64,000 nucleotides of DNA, taken from positions 248,001 to 312,000 of the forward strand of contig CAWGLZ010000001.1 in assembly GCA_963823535.1 (NCBI GenBank), given 5' to 3'. The notes beneath the pieces were generated by a model, which saw nothing but the letters and a program-made list of their open reading frames with translations, was not told where the DNA came from and searched no databases. Of this stretch, positions 9,189-18,361 are shown piece by piece (position 1 is the stretch's first letter; each line of letters begins with the position of its first letter). The position numbers and the translations under genes are program-made. This DNA comes from RPQJ01 sp963823535 (GTDB taxonomy: Bacteria; Pseudomonadota; Gammaproteobacteria; Steroidobacterales; Steroidobacteraceae).

Positions 9189-9277
9189 GCTGCTTGGCGA
9201 CGGCCACGGGGGTGCTGTGGTTTAATCCACTCCGCCTTGCCCCAGCGGCCCGCGTTTGGCTGTCTAGGATCTTAAAC

Positions 9278-10039
9278 GTGCCTCGCTTGAAACCCCTGAT
9301 CGGCATTCCCGCGGATCGCCGGATCCTCGGGCCGCATCCGTTCCATTGCGTCGGTGAGAAGTACATCGTCGCGGTGGCGGAGGCGGCAGGGGGCATTCCG
9401 GTGCTGGTGCCGTCGCTCGGCGAAGCGGCGGATCTCGATGCCATTCTCGACAGCGTGGACGGCATCCTGTTGACCGGCAGTCCGTCGAACGTCGAGCCGC
9501 ACCGTTATTCGGGTCCGGCCTCGGCGCCGGAGACGGCGCACGATCCGCATCGCGACGCCACGACGCTGCCGATGATTCCGCGGGTAATTGCCGCCGGAAT
9601 GCCGCTGTTCGCCATCTGTCGCGGCTTCCAGGAAATGAACGTGGCGTTCGGCGGAGCGCTCTGGCAGAAGATCCACGAGGTGCCGGGGCTGGCGGACCAC
9701 CGCGAAGACAAGGAACTGCCGCTCGAGACGCAGTACGGGCCGGCACACGAACTGGAACTCGTGCCGGGCGGCGAACTGCAGAAGATTGCAGGTTCCGACC
9801 GGGTCGTGGTGAATTCTCTGCACGCGCAGGGCGTGCAGCGGCTTGGCGAAGGCCTCGAGGTGGAGGCGCGGGCGCCGGACGGCCTGATCGAGGGCTTCCG
9901 GGTGCGCGGTGCTCCCGGATTCGCGCTCGCGGTGCAGTGGCATCCCGAGTGGCAGGTGATGAAAAACCCATTCTCGCGGGCGTTGTTCGCGGCCTTTGGA
10001 GAGGCCGCGAGGGCGCACGCCAAAGGACGACGAACATGA
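9278..10039 (+). CDS. puuD: Gamma-glutamyl-gamma-aminobutyrate hydrolase (class I amidotransferase-like)
   Basis: The 253-residue cytoplasmic peptidase C26 family protein has IGIPAD near the start, ILLTGSPSNV, a nucleophile elbow FAICRGFQE (catalytic Cys), and a C-terminal QWHPEW giving the catalytic His and Glu. PuuD splits gamma-glutamyl-GABA into GABA and glutamate. The frame is open from 9065, but GTG at 9278 has an AGGAT ribosome site 7 bases upstream and starts exactly at the first beta strand, so I chose it. The stop overlaps the next gene's start as ATGA. Confidence 0.88.
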   Translation: MPRLKPLIGIPADRRILGPHPFHCVGEKYIVAVAEAAGGIPVLVPSLGEAADLDAILDSVDGILLTGSPSNVEPHRYSGPASAPETAHDPHRDATTLPMIPRVIAAGMPLFAICRGFQEMNVAFGGALWQKIHEVPGLADHREDKELPLETQYGPAHELELVPGGELQKIAGSDRVVVNSLHAQGVQRLGEGLEVEARAPDGLIEGFRVRGAPGFALAVQWHPEWQVMKNPFSRALFAAFGEAARAHAKGRRT

Positions 10040-11373
10040 GCACGCCGATTCGGCAATTCTTCAAGGAACACGGCATTTCGGAAGTCGAGGCCGTGGTTCC
10101 GGACATGGCGGGTATCGCCCGCGGCAAGGTCATGCCTGCGATGAAGTTCGCGGAGGAAGAGGGCATGCGCATGCCCGAGAGCATCTTCCTGCAGACCGTC
10201 ACCGGGGACTACCCGGAGGACGACCGCGCGATCAACCCCTCGGAGATCGACATCGTCCTCAAGGCCGACCCGGGAACGACGCGCGTCGTTCCCTGGGCCG
10301 CCGAGCCGACGGCGCAGGTGATCCACGACAGCTATTACGCGGACGGCCGGCCGGTGACCATGGCGCCGCGCTATGTGCTGCGGCACGTGCTGAACCTGTA
10401 CGAGCAGCAGGGCTGGAAACCGATCGTCGCGCCGGAACTCGAGTTCTACCTCGTGGAACCGAACATCGACGCCGACTATCCGCTCAAGCCGCCCATCGGG
10501 CGCTCCGGACGGCCGGAGGTCGGGCGCCAGTCCTACAGCATTGCGGCCGTGAACGAGTTCGACCCGCTGTTCGACGACATCTACGCCTTCTGCGAGGCGC
10601 AGGAGATCGAGATCGACACGCTGATCCACGAGGACGGTGCGGCGCAGATGGAGATCAACCTGATCCACGGCGACGCGATGTCGCTCGCCGACCAGGTGTT
10701 CATGTTCAAGCGCACGGCGCGCGAGGCCGCGTTCCGCCACAAGATGTACGCGACGTTCATGGCCAAGCCGATGGCACGCGAGCCGGGCAGCTCGATGCAC
10801 ATCCACCAGAGCGTGGTCGACAGCAAGACCGGTCGCAACGTGTTCAGCGACGGCGACGGCAACCCGAGCCCGCTGTTCTTCTCGCACATCGCCGGCCTGC
10901 AGAAGTACCTGCCGTTCGCGATGGCGCTCTTCGCGCCGAACGTCAACTCCTTCCGCCGGATCATCCTCAGGCACCTCGCGCCGATCAACACGCAGTGGGG
11001 CTACGACAACCGCACCGCCGGACTGCGCGTCCCGATCTCGAATTCGGAGGGACGGCGCGTCGAGAACCGGCTGGGCGGGGCCGATGCCAATCCATACCTC
11101 GCGATCGCCGCCTCGCTCGCCTGCGGCTACCTCGGCATGACGGAGGGCCTCAAGCCCTCGGAGCCCGTGTCGGGAAGCGCCTACGACATGCCGTTCGGCC
11201 TGCCGCGCAACCTTGAGGAGGCCGTGCGCCTGCTGCGGGACTGCCGCCAGCTGGTCGAGATCCTGGGCGACCGCTTCGTGCTCGCATACACCGCCGTGAA
11301 GGAGAGCGAGTACGACACTTTCCTGCAGGTGATCAGCTCGTGGGAGCGCGAGCACCTGCTCCTGAACGTCTGA
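10036..11373 (+). CDS. puuA: Gamma-glutamylputrescine synthetase-like, glutamine-synthetase family (copy 2)
   Basis: This 445-residue glutamine synthetase family protein has VPDMAGIARGKVMP near the N-terminus, ELEFYLVEP, GSSMHIHQSV and NSFRRI with a following TAGLRVPISN. Start ATG at 10036 overlaps the puuD stop, giving strong coupling. It is paralogous to, but clearly diverged from, the gene at 7669-9039. The same reaction (ATP-dependent glutamylation of a polyamine) is likely. Duplicate PuuA-like enzymes with different amine preference (putrescine, spermidine, ethanolamine and so on) are known in Pseudomonas-like bacteria. spuC follows after 15 bases. Confidence 0.83.
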   Translation: MSTPIRQFFKEHGISEVEAVVPDMAGIARGKVMPAMKFAEEEGMRMPESIFLQTVTGDYPEDDRAINPSEIDIVLKADPGTTRVVPWAAEPTAQVIHDSYYADGRPVTMAPRYVLRHVLNLYEQQGWKPIVAPELEFYLVEPNIDADYPLKPPIGRSGRPEVGRQSYSIAAVNEFDPLFDDIYAFCEAQEIEIDTLIHEDGAAQMEINLIHGDAMSLADQVFMFKRTAREAAFRHKMYATFMAKPMAREPGSSMHIHQSVVDSKTGRNVFSDGDGNPSPLFFSHIAGLQKYLPFAMALFAPNVNSFRRIILRHLAPINTQWGYDNRTAGLRVPISNSEGRRVENRLGGADANPYLAIAASLACGYLGMTEGLKPSEPVSGSAYDMPFGLPRNLEEAVRLLRDCRQLVEILGDRFVLAYTAVKESEYDTFLQVISSWEREHLLLNV

Positions 11374-11388
11374 GGACCGCGGACAATC

Positions 11389-12786
11389 ATGACCAGCGCC
11401 ACACCCTACGTCGCCGACCGCAGCACGGCCGCCTGGCAGGAACTCGACCGCCAGCACTACCTGCACCCGTTCACGGACTTCAAGTCCCTCCATGCGAAGG
11501 GGACGCGGGTCATCGTCAAGGCGGAAGGCGTCTATCTCTACGACTCCGAAGGCAACCGGATCCTCGACGGCATGGCGGGGTTGTGGTGCGTCAACCTCGG
11601 GTACGGACGGCGGGAACTCGCGGAGGCCGCCTATCGGCAGATGCTCGAGTTGCCGTACTACAACAGCTTCTTCCAGACCGCGCATCCGCCGGCCATCGAG
11701 CTCGCCAAGCAGCTCGTGGACCTCACACCCCCGCAGTTCAACCGGGTCTTCTTCACGGGCTCGGGTTCCGAGGGCAACGACACCGTCGTGCGTCTCGTGC
11801 GCCGCTACTGGGACCTGCTCGGCCAGCCGCAGCGCAAGGTCATCATTTCCCGCGTCAATGCCTACCACGGCAGCACCATGGCGGGCGCGAGCCTGGGCGG
11901 CATGGCCTTCATGCACGAGCAGGGCGGCCTGCCGATCCCCGACATCGTTCACATCCCGCAGCCCTACTGGTTCGGCGAGGGCGGCGACCAGTCGCCGGAC
12001 GAATTCGGCCTCGCGGTTGCCCGGGAGCTCGAACGCAAGATCGAGGAACTCGGAGCGCAGCGCGTCGCGGCCTTCATCGCCGAGCCGATCCAGGGCGCGG
12101 GCGGCGTCATCATCCCGCCGGAGACGTACTGGCCCGAGATCCAGCGCATCTGTGACCGCCACGGCATCCTGCTCGTCGCCGACGAGGTGATCTGCGGCTT
12201 TGGCCGTACCGGCCACTGGTTCGGCAGCAACCTCTACGGCATCCGGCCCGACCTGATGACCCTCGCCAAGGGTCTCTCCTCGGGGTACCTGCCGATCGGC
12301 GGGGTGATGGTGGCCGACCGGGTGGCGGACGTCCTCATCGACAAGGGCGGCGAGTTCGCACACGGCTACACGTACTCGGGCCACCCGGTCGCCTGCGCCG
12401 TGGCCAGCGTCAACCTTGCACTGATCCAGCAGGAGAAGCTGGTCGAGCGGACGCGCGACGAAACCGGCCCCTACCTCGCCGGCAAGTGGCGGCAGCTGGC
12501 CGAGCATCCGCTGGTCGGCGAGGCCCGCTCGGTGGGGCTGATCGGTGCGCTGGAGCTCGTCCAGGACAAGCGCACGCGACGATTCTTCGACAAGCGCGGC
12601 GAGGTGGGCACGATCTGCCGCGATTTCTGCTTCCAGAACGGGCTGATCATGCGCGCGGTCCGCGACACGCTCATCATTTCCCCGCCGCTGGTGATTTCGC
12701 ACGAACAGATCGACGAACTCGCCGAAAAGGCCTGGCGCTGCCTCGACCTGACCCTCGAGCGGTGCCGGGCGGATGGCCGGATCTAG
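11389..12786 (+). CDS. spuC: Putrescine-pyruvate aminotransferase, class III
   Basis: This PLP enzyme of 465 residues has the class III pattern: GSGSEGNDT for cofactor phosphate, AYHGSTMAGAS, FIAEPIQGAGG, ADEVICGFGRTG, and the PLP Lys in TLAKGLSSGY. SpuC moves the amino group of putrescine to pyruvate, making 4-aminobutanal and alanine. This gives the cell a transaminase route alongside the glutamylation route encoded just upstream. The length is normal for the family, and the polyamine importer genes follow. Confidence 0.85.
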   Translation: MTSATPYVADRSTAAWQELDRQHYLHPFTDFKSLHAKGTRVIVKAEGVYLYDSEGNRILDGMAGLWCVNLGYGRRELAEAAYRQMLELPYYNSFFQTAHPPAIELAKQLVDLTPPQFNRVFFTGSGSEGNDTVVRLVRRYWDLLGQPQRKVIISRVNAYHGSTMAGASLGGMAFMHEQGGLPIPDIVHIPQPYWFGEGGDQSPDEFGLAVARELERKIEELGAQRVAAFIAEPIQGAGGVIIPPETYWPEIQRICDRHGILLVADEVICGFGRTGHWFGSNLYGIRPDLMTLAKGLSSGYLPIGGVMVADRVADVLIDKGGEFAHGYTYSGHPVACAVASVNLALIQQEKLVERTRDETGPYLAGKWRQLAEHPLVGEARSVGLIGALELVQDKRTRRFFDKRGEVGTICRDFCFQNGLIMRAVRDTLIISPPLVISHEQIDELAEKAWRCLDLTLERCRADGRI

Positions 12787-12829
12787 GGCCGGCGAGCGGC
12801 GGCGTCCCGGCTCGTGACCTCCGTTGGGC

Positions 12830-12859
12830 TTGGCTTCGCGGCGTGAGTTGCGCTATACA
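12830..12859 (+). promoter_or_regulatory. Candidate sigma70 promoter for the polyamine transporter genes
   Basis: TTGGCT, an 18-base spacer, then TATACA, ending 66 bases before the ATG at 12926. It is by eye one of the best consensus matches in the window, and would separate transporter expression from the catabolic genes upstream. Confidence 0.5.
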
Positions 12860-12925
12860 TTCACCCTTGCCCAGCGTGCCTTCGTGGCCGCGTCATCCGT
12901 CCAACTCAAACGGGGAATCTTCAAG

Positions 12926-14080
12926 ATGACCATCAGCATTCGTGCCGGGCTTGCGGGCCTGGTCGTCGCAACGGCCCTCGTCGGCTGCGGCAAGAAGTCC
13001 GAGCCCCCTGCCCCTGCGGAGACAGCGGCGGCACCCGAAGTCGCCGCCCCGGCAGAGGAGGCGGTCGTCAACGTCTACAACTGGTCGGACTACATCGACC
13101 CGGCGACGCTGGAGCAGTTCACCGCCGAGACCGGCATCAAGGTGAACTACGACGTGTTCGACTCGAACGAGGTGCTGGAGACCAAGCTCCTCGCCGGCAA
13201 CACTGGCTATGACGTGGTGGTGCCGTCGGCCTCGTTCATGGAGCGGCAGATCAAGGCCGGCGTGTTCCAGAAGCTCGACCGCTCGAGGCTGCCGAACTGG
13301 TCGAACCTCGACCCGGAGATCCTCGAGCGCGTCGCGCTGCACGATCCGGGCAACGAGCACTCGGTGAACCACATGTGGGGCACCACGGGCATCGGCTACA
13401 ACGAGGGCAAGGTCAAGGCCATCGATGCGAACGCCCCGGTGAACAGCTGGGACCTCGTGTTCGACCCGAAGCAGGCCGCCAAGTACAAGGATTGCGGCAT
13501 TTCCGTCCTCGACGCGCCGAGCGAGATCGTCGGCGTCGTGCTTGCCTGGAAGGGCAAGGATCCGAACAGCCAGAACCCGGACGACCTCAAGCTCGCCGAG
13601 GACGTGATGATGTCGATCCGCCCGTACATCCGCATGATCCACAGCTCCAACTACATCGATGCGCTCGCCAACGGCGAAATCTGCATCGCGGTCGGCTGGA
13701 GCGGCGACATCCTGCAGTCGCGTGACCGCGCCGAGGAGGCGGGCCAGGGCGTCGTGATCAAGTACGAGGTGCCCAAGGAAGGCACCATCGTCTGGTTCGA
13801 CATGTACGCGATTCCGGCCGATGCCCCGCACCCGAACAACGCGCACGCCTTCATCAATTTCATGATGAAGCCCGAGGTGGCGGCGGCCAACTCCAACTTC
13901 GTCAACTACGCGACCGGCAACGCCGCTTCCGTGGCGCTGGTGGACGAGAGCGTCCGCAATGACCCGGGCGTGTACCCGCCGCCGGAGGTCAAGGCCAAGC
14001 TCTTCCCGGACCTCGCCGAGTCGGAGGAGTTCACCCGCCTGCTGAACCGCTCCTGGACACGGTTCACCACCGGCCAGTAA
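12926..14080 (+). CDS. potF: Polyamine ABC transporter substrate-binding lipoprotein (copy 1)
   Basis: This periplasmic polyamine-binding protein of the PotF/SpuD type has 384 residues. The signal peptide ends in a lipobox (LVGC), so it is membrane-anchored rather than freely periplasmic. The mature protein begins with an Ala/Pro-rich linker and then VYNWSDYID, whose aromatic and acidic residues help form the polyamine pocket in PotF. VFDSNEVLETKLL is also typical. The ATG at 12926 has GGGGAA about 8 bases upstream. A strong terminator follows at 14101-14140. A second copy lies at 14230-15369. Confidence 0.88.
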   Translation: MTISIRAGLAGLVVATALVGCGKKSEPPAPAETAAAPEVAAPAEEAVVNVYNWSDYIDPATLEQFTAETGIKVNYDVFDSNEVLETKLLAGNTGYDVVVPSASFMERQIKAGVFQKLDRSRLPNWSNLDPEILERVALHDPGNEHSVNHMWGTTGIGYNEGKVKAIDANAPVNSWDLVFDPKQAAKYKDCGISVLDAPSEIVGVVLAWKGKDPNSQNPDDLKLAEDVMMSIRPYIRMIHSSNYIDALANGEICIAVGWSGDILQSRDRAEEAGQGVVIKYEVPKEGTIVWFDMYAIPADAPHPNNAHAFINFMMKPEVAAANSNFVNYATGNAASVALVDESVRNDPGVYPPPEVKAKLFPDLAESEEFTRLLNRSWTRFTTGQ

Positions 14081-14100
14081 GCGGCGGCGCGGAGATGCAA

Positions 14101-14140
14101 CGGGGCGGCTGGGCGAACGTTCAGCCGCCCCGTTCTTTTG
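14101..14140 (+). terminator. Rho-independent terminator between the two binding-protein genes
   Basis: A perfect 11-bp inverted repeat (CGGGGCGGCTG / CAGCCGCCCCG) flanks a 10-base loop and is followed by TTCTTTTG. It would end or attenuate transcription after the first binding protein, giving it higher dosage than the downstream transporter genes. Confidence 0.85.
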
Positions 14141-14229
14141 TGGCGATCTACACTTTGCGGGGTCGCTGAGCTATAACCTGCGGGGCGGCCGCCGGGGGTG
14201 ACGGGCCGTCGTCGCACAAGGGAGATCGA

Positions 14230-15369
14230 ATGAAGCGAGTCAACCGGATCGCGGCCGCCGGACTGCTGTGTGTCGCTGCCCTCACCGGCTGCGGGCAGAA
14301 GCCATCGGAGCCGGCCGCAGGCAACGCCGACGCGGCGGCCGCCGAGGAAAAGATCCTCAATGTCTACAACTGGTCGGACTACATCGACCCGGCCGTGATC
14401 GAGGATTTCCAGAAGGAAACCGGCATCGCGGTGAGCTACGACGTCTTCGACTCCAACGAGGTGCTCGAAACGAAGCTGCTCACGGGCAACTCCGGCTATG
14501 ACGTGGTCGTACCGAGCGCCTACTTCCTCGAGCGGCAGATCCAGGCCGGCGTGTTCCGCAAGCTCGATCGTGCGCGGCTGTCGAACCTGGCGAATCTCGA
14601 TCCGGGCCTGCAGGCGCGGGTCGCCGTTCACGATCCCGGCAACGAGCACTCGGTCATCTACATGTGGGGCACGACGGTCATCGGCTACGACGCTGCCAAG
14701 GTGGCCGCGATCATGCCCGACGCGCCCACCGACTCCTGGGGCCTCGTCTTCGACCCCGCCGTCATCTCCCGATTCAAGGACTGCGGCGTCTCGCTGCTCG
14801 ACGACCCGACCGACATGGTCGCCACCGCACTGGTGTGGCTCGGCAAGGATCCGAACAGCCAGTCCGAGGCCGACCTGCAGCTGGCCGAGGACGCGTTGCT
14901 CGCCATCCGGCCGTACATCCGCACGATCCACAGCTCGCAGTACATCGAGGATCTCGCCAATGGCGAGATCTGCATCGCCGTGGGATACAGCGGCGACATG
15001 CTGCAGGCCCGTGACCGCGCCGAGGAGGCTGGCACCGGCGTGGAGGTCAGTTTCACCATCCCGCAGGAGGGTGCGCTGATGTGGTTCGACACGCTGGCGA
15101 TCCCCGCGGACGCCAGGCATCCGGGGAACGCGCACGCGTTCATCGATTACCTGCTGCGACCCGAGGTGGCCGCCGCGAACTCGAACTACGTCAACTATGC
15201 CACGGCGAACGCGGCGGCGATGGCCCTCGTGAACGAGGAGCTGCGCAACGATCCCGGCATCTTTCCCACGCCGGAGGTCAAGGAGCGCCTGCAGCCGAAC
15301 CACGCCAAGTCGGCGGAGTTCACGCGACTTCTCAACCGGTCCTGGACGAAGTTCATGACGGGTCGCTGA
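14230..15369 (+). CDS. potF: Polyamine ABC transporter substrate-binding lipoprotein (copy 2)
   Basis: This 379-residue paralogue of the preceding gene has the same architecture: signal peptide with lipobox LTGC, short linker, and NVYNWSDYID at the start of the mature domain. Most of the binding core is shared (VFDSNEVLETKLL, GNEHSV, SYDVFDSN), so the two arose by duplication or have very close ancestry. A GGAG ribosome site lies just upstream of the ATG. It is followed after 63 bases by the ATPase and permease genes. The two copies probably serve one membrane complex with different ligand preference, for example putrescine versus spermidine, but this cannot be read from the sequence. Confidence 0.87.
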   Translation: MKRVNRIAAAGLLCVAALTGCGQKPSEPAAGNADAAAAEEKILNVYNWSDYIDPAVIEDFQKETGIAVSYDVFDSNEVLETKLLTGNSGYDVVVPSAYFLERQIQAGVFRKLDRARLSNLANLDPGLQARVAVHDPGNEHSVIYMWGTTVIGYDAAKVAAIMPDAPTDSWGLVFDPAVISRFKDCGVSLLDDPTDMVATALVWLGKDPNSQSEADLQLAEDALLAIRPYIRTIHSSQYIEDLANGEICIAVGYSGDMLQARDRAEEAGTGVEVSFTIPQEGALMWFDTLAIPADARHPGNAHAFIDYLLRPEVAAANSNYVNYATANAAAMALVNEELRNDPGIFPTPEVKERLQPNHAKSAEFTRLLNRSWTKFMTGR

Positions 15370-15432
15370 CGCGCGCCTCGCACACTCCCCTGATCGAACA
15401 GTCCGCAAGCGACAACCACCGCCAGGAGCCCC

Positions 15433-16578
15433 ATGGCCACCTCACCGCGTGATCCCCAGCTGAAGTTCGAGCCCTGGAACGACGACGATGCCCAGCCCTA
15501 CGTGCGCATCGACCGCATCACCAAGAAGTTCGGCGAGTTCGTCGCTGTGGACGACATCTCGCTCAACGTCTACCAGAAAGAAATCTTCTGCCTGCTCGGC
15601 GCCTCCGGCTGCGGCAAGACGACGCTGCTGCGGATGCTGGCGGGCTTCGAGCGGCCGACCGCCGGCCGCATCTACATCGACGGCACGGACATGACCGAGC
15701 TGCCGCCCTATGAGCGGCCCGTGAACATGATGTTCCAGTCCTACGCGCTGTTCCCGCACATGACGGTCGAGCAGAACGTCGCGTTCGGTCTCAAGCAGGA
15801 CAAGATCGCCAGGCCCGAGATCGCGAAGCGCGTGACCGAGATGCTCGAGATGGTGAAGCTCGGCCAGTTCGCCAAGCGCAAGCCCCACCAGCTCTCGGGC
15901 GGGCAGCGGCAGCGCGTCGCACTGGCGCGTGCCCTGGTCAAGAAGCCGAAGCTCCTGCTCCTCGACGAGCCGCTGGCGGCGCTCGACAAGAAACTCCGGG
16001 AGCACACGCAGTTCGAGCTGATCAACATCCAGGAGACGCTGGGCGTCACGTTCATCGTGGTCACCCACGACCAGGAGGAGGCGATGACGCTCTCGAGCCG
16101 GATCGGCCTCATGGACCACGGCGAGATCGTGCAGGTCGGGACGCCCACCGAGATCTACGAGTACCCGAATTCGCGCTTCGTCAGCGAGTTCATCGGCTCC
16201 GTGAACGTGTTCGAGGGGTGGTTGACCGAGGACGAGCCGTCCTACGTGCGCATCAAGTCCGACGAACTCGAGGCGCCGATCTACGTGGATCACGGCGTGA
16301 GTTCCGCGCCGGGCGCGACCGTGTGGGCGGCGATCCGTCCCGAGAAGATCCACATGTCGCGGGAGAAACCCGACCGATCCGACAACTGGACCGAGGCCAT
16401 GGTGCGCGACATCGCCTACATGGGAGACCTGTCCATCTACCTGCTGCGGCTGCCGTCGGGCAAGATCGTCCGCGTCACGCAGCCGAACGTCTACCGGCGC
16501 TCGGACGAGCGGGTCACCTGGGACGAGCAGGTCTACCTGCACTGGGATTCCACGAGCCCGGTCGTGGTGACCAAATGA
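15433..16578 (+). CDS. potG: Polyamine ABC transporter ATP-binding protein PotG-like
   Basis: This 381-residue ABC ATPase has Walker A GASGCGKTT at 56-64, a Q-loop (MMFQSYALFPHM), signature LSGGQ at about 154, Walker B LLLLDEP with Asp178, and an H-loop VTHDQEEA. The C-terminal TOBE-type domain (IRPEKIHMS) is typical of PotA/PotG. It energises polyamine import together with PotH and PotI. The N-terminal extension of about 22 residues before the ABC domain is normal for PotG. The stop overlaps the potH start by 4 bases. Confidence 0.92.
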   Translation: MATSPRDPQLKFEPWNDDDAQPYVRIDRITKKFGEFVAVDDISLNVYQKEIFCLLGASGCGKTTLLRMLAGFERPTAGRIYIDGTDMTELPPYERPVNMMFQSYALFPHMTVEQNVAFGLKQDKIARPEIAKRVTEMLEMVKLGQFAKRKPHQLSGGQRQRVALARALVKKPKLLLLDEPLAALDKKLREHTQFELINIQETLGVTFIVVTHDQEEAMTLSSRIGLMDHGEIVQVGTPTEIYEYPNSRFVSEFIGSVNVFEGWLTEDEPSYVRIKSDELEAPIYVDHGVSSAPGATVWAAIRPEKIHMSREKPDRSDNWTEAMVRDIAYMGDLSIYLLRLPSGKIVRVTQPNVYRRSDERVTWDEQVYLHWDSTSPVVVTK

Positions 16579-17492
16579 TCCCGGATGTGCTCAAGCGGTG
16601 CTGGCCCCGCGGCCGCGCGCTCGTGTCGGCCGTGCCGTTCTTGTGGCTGTTCCTGTTCTTTCTCGTCCCGTTCATCATCGTCCTGAAGATTTCCTTCTCG
16701 GACGCGCAGATCGCGATGCCACCCTACCAGCCGCTGCTGCACTGGGTGTCCGACAAGGCGCTGCAGGTCCAGCTCAACTTCGGCAATTTCGCCTTCCTGG
16801 TCGAGGACAACCTCTACTGGAAGGCGTATCTCAACTCGATCAAGATCGCGGGCGTCTCGACGCTGCTCTGCCTGCTGCTCGGGTACCCCATGGCCTACGC
16901 CATGGCGCGCAGCGCAGCCTCGACGCGGAATATCCTGCTGCTGCTGGTCATCCTGCCCTTCTGGACGTCTTTCCTGCTGCGCGTCTACGCATGGATCGGG
17001 ATCCTCAAGAACAACGGGCTGATCAACAATGCGCTCATGGCGCTCGGCATCATCGACCAGCCCATCCAGATGCTGCAGACCGACTTTGCCGTGTACATCG
17101 GCATCGTCTACTCCTACCTGCCCTTCATGATCCTGCCCCTCTATGCCAACCTCGAGAAGATGGATCTCACCCTGCTCGAGGCCGCGGAGGACCTCGGCTG
17201 CCGGCCCTGGGAGGCATTCCTGAAGATCACCCTGCCGCTCTCGGTGCCGGGCATGATCGCGGGTTGCCTGCTGGTGTTCATCCCGGCCGTCGGCGAGTTC
17301 GTCATCCCGGCGCTGCTCGGCGACCCGGGTATCCTCATGATCGGCAAGGTGCTCTGGACCGAGTTCTTCAATAACCGCGACTGGCCCGTCGCGAGCGCGG
17401 TAGCGATCGCGCTGCTGCTGTTCCTGGTGATCCCCATCATGTACTTCCAGCGTGCCCAGGACGCCGAGGCGGGCAAGGGAGCGCACCGATGA
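16575..17492 (+). CDS. potH: Polyamine ABC transporter permease PotH-like
   Basis: This inner-membrane permease of 305 residues has about six transmembrane segments. The first is WLFLFFLVPFIIVLKISF. The EAA loop (EAAEDLGCRPWEAFLKITLP), which docks the ATPase, is in the expected place. The frame is open upstream inside potG, so I place the start at ATG 16575, which overlaps the potG stop and begins just before the first membrane segment. It forms the channel with PotI. Confidence 0.9.
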   Translation: MIPDVLKRCWPRGRALVSAVPFLWLFLFFLVPFIIVLKISFSDAQIAMPPYQPLLHWVSDKALQVQLNFGNFAFLVEDNLYWKAYLNSIKIAGVSTLLCLLLGYPMAYAMARSAASTRNILLLLVILPFWTSFLLRVYAWIGILKNNGLINNALMALGIIDQPIQMLQTDFAVYIGIVYSYLPFMILPLYANLEKMDLTLLEAAEDLGCRPWEAFLKITLPLSVPGMIAGCLLVFIPAVGEFVIPALLGDPGILMIGKVLWTEFFNNRDWPVASAVAIALLLFLVIPIMYFQRAQDAEAGKGAHR

Positions 17493-18358
17493 AACTCGGC
17501 CGCACGTGGTTCCGGACGCTGTCGCTGATACTGGGATTCGCGTTCCTGTACATCCCGATCATCTCGCTGATCGTGTTCTCCTTCAACGAATCGCGCCTGG
17601 TCACGGTCTGGGGCGGATTCTCGACGAAGTGGTACGCGGCGCTGGTCCGTAACCAGCAGATCCTCGACGCCGCGTGGCTCAGCCTGAAGGTGGCCGCCAT
17701 CTCGGCCACGATTGCGGTCGCGCTCGGGACGCTGACGGGCATGGCGCTCGCCCGCTTCGGGCCGTTCCGGGGCCGTACGATGCTCTCCGGAATGGCAACC
17801 GCGCCGCTGGTGATGCCGGAGGTGATCACGGGGCTTTCGCTGCTGCTGCTCTTCGTCACCATGGAGCAGCTGATCGGCTGGCCTGCGGGGCGCGGCATGA
17901 CCACCATCATCATTGCGCACATCACCTTCGCCATGGCCTTCGTCACGGTGATCGTCCAGTCGCGCCTGGCGCAGTTCGACGAGTCGCTGGAGGAGGCCGC
18001 CCAGGACCTCGGGGCGCGTCCAGCCAAGGTCTTCTTCCTCGTGACGCTGCCCATCATCTTTCCGGCGCTGCTGTCGGGCTGGCTGCTTGCCTTCACGCTT
18101 TCGCTGGACGACGTGGTCATCGCGAGCTTCGTGGCCGGCCCCGGGTCGAGCACCCTGCCGATGGTCGTGTTCTCCAAGGTGCGCCTCGGTGTCAGCCCCG
18201 ACATCAACGCGCTCGCCACCATCATGGTGGCGGTCGTCGCGGTGGGGGTGGTGGTCGCCGGCGTCGTCATGAGCCGGCAGCAGAAGATCCGCGACCGGGA
18301 CGCGCAGATGGCGCTCGCGGCGAACCAGCAGATGATCGAGAGTCTGAAGAAGGGTTGA
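17489..18358 (+). CDS. potI: Polyamine ABC transporter permease PotI-like
   Basis: The 289-residue second permease has six predicted transmembrane helices and the EAA loop EEAAQDLGARPAKVFFLVTL. A segment SLDDVVIASFVAGPGSSTLP is characteristic of PotC/PotI. It starts at an ATG overlapping the potH stop (ATGA). The next gene, a sugar kinase, starts 3 bases after the stop, so it probably shares the transcript although its job is unrelated on present knowledge. Confidence 0.9.
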   Translation: MKLGRTWFRTLSLILGFAFLYIPIISLIVFSFNESRLVTVWGGFSTKWYAALVRNQQILDAAWLSLKVAAISATIAVALGTLTGMALARFGPFRGRTMLSGMATAPLVMPEVITGLSLLLLFVTMEQLIGWPAGRGMTTIIIAHITFAMAFVTVIVQSRLAQFDESLEEAAQDLGARPAKVFFLVTLPIIFPALLSGWLLAFTLSLDDVVIASFVAGPGSSTLPMVVFSKVRLGVSPDINALATIMVAVVAVGVVVAGVVMSRQQKIRDRDAQMALAANQQMIESLKKG

Positions 18359-18361
18359 GCC

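Noticed and set aside
9194..9226. Promoter for puuD with TTGGCG and TTTAAT
   Set aside because: The spacer is 21 bases, longer than normal. Left out, though an activator-dependent promoter is possible.
9505..12702. Very long open frame on the minus strand opposite puuD, puuA copy 2 and spuC
   Set aside because: It is an antisense shadow typical of GC-rich DNA: low complexity, rich in Arg, His and Val, no domain, and it covers well-supported genes on the plus strand.
14155..14177. Promoter for the second polyamine-binding protein (TTGCGG and TATAAC)
   Set aside because: The spacer is only 11 bases, too short for sigma70. A -10-like box alone is not enough to call.
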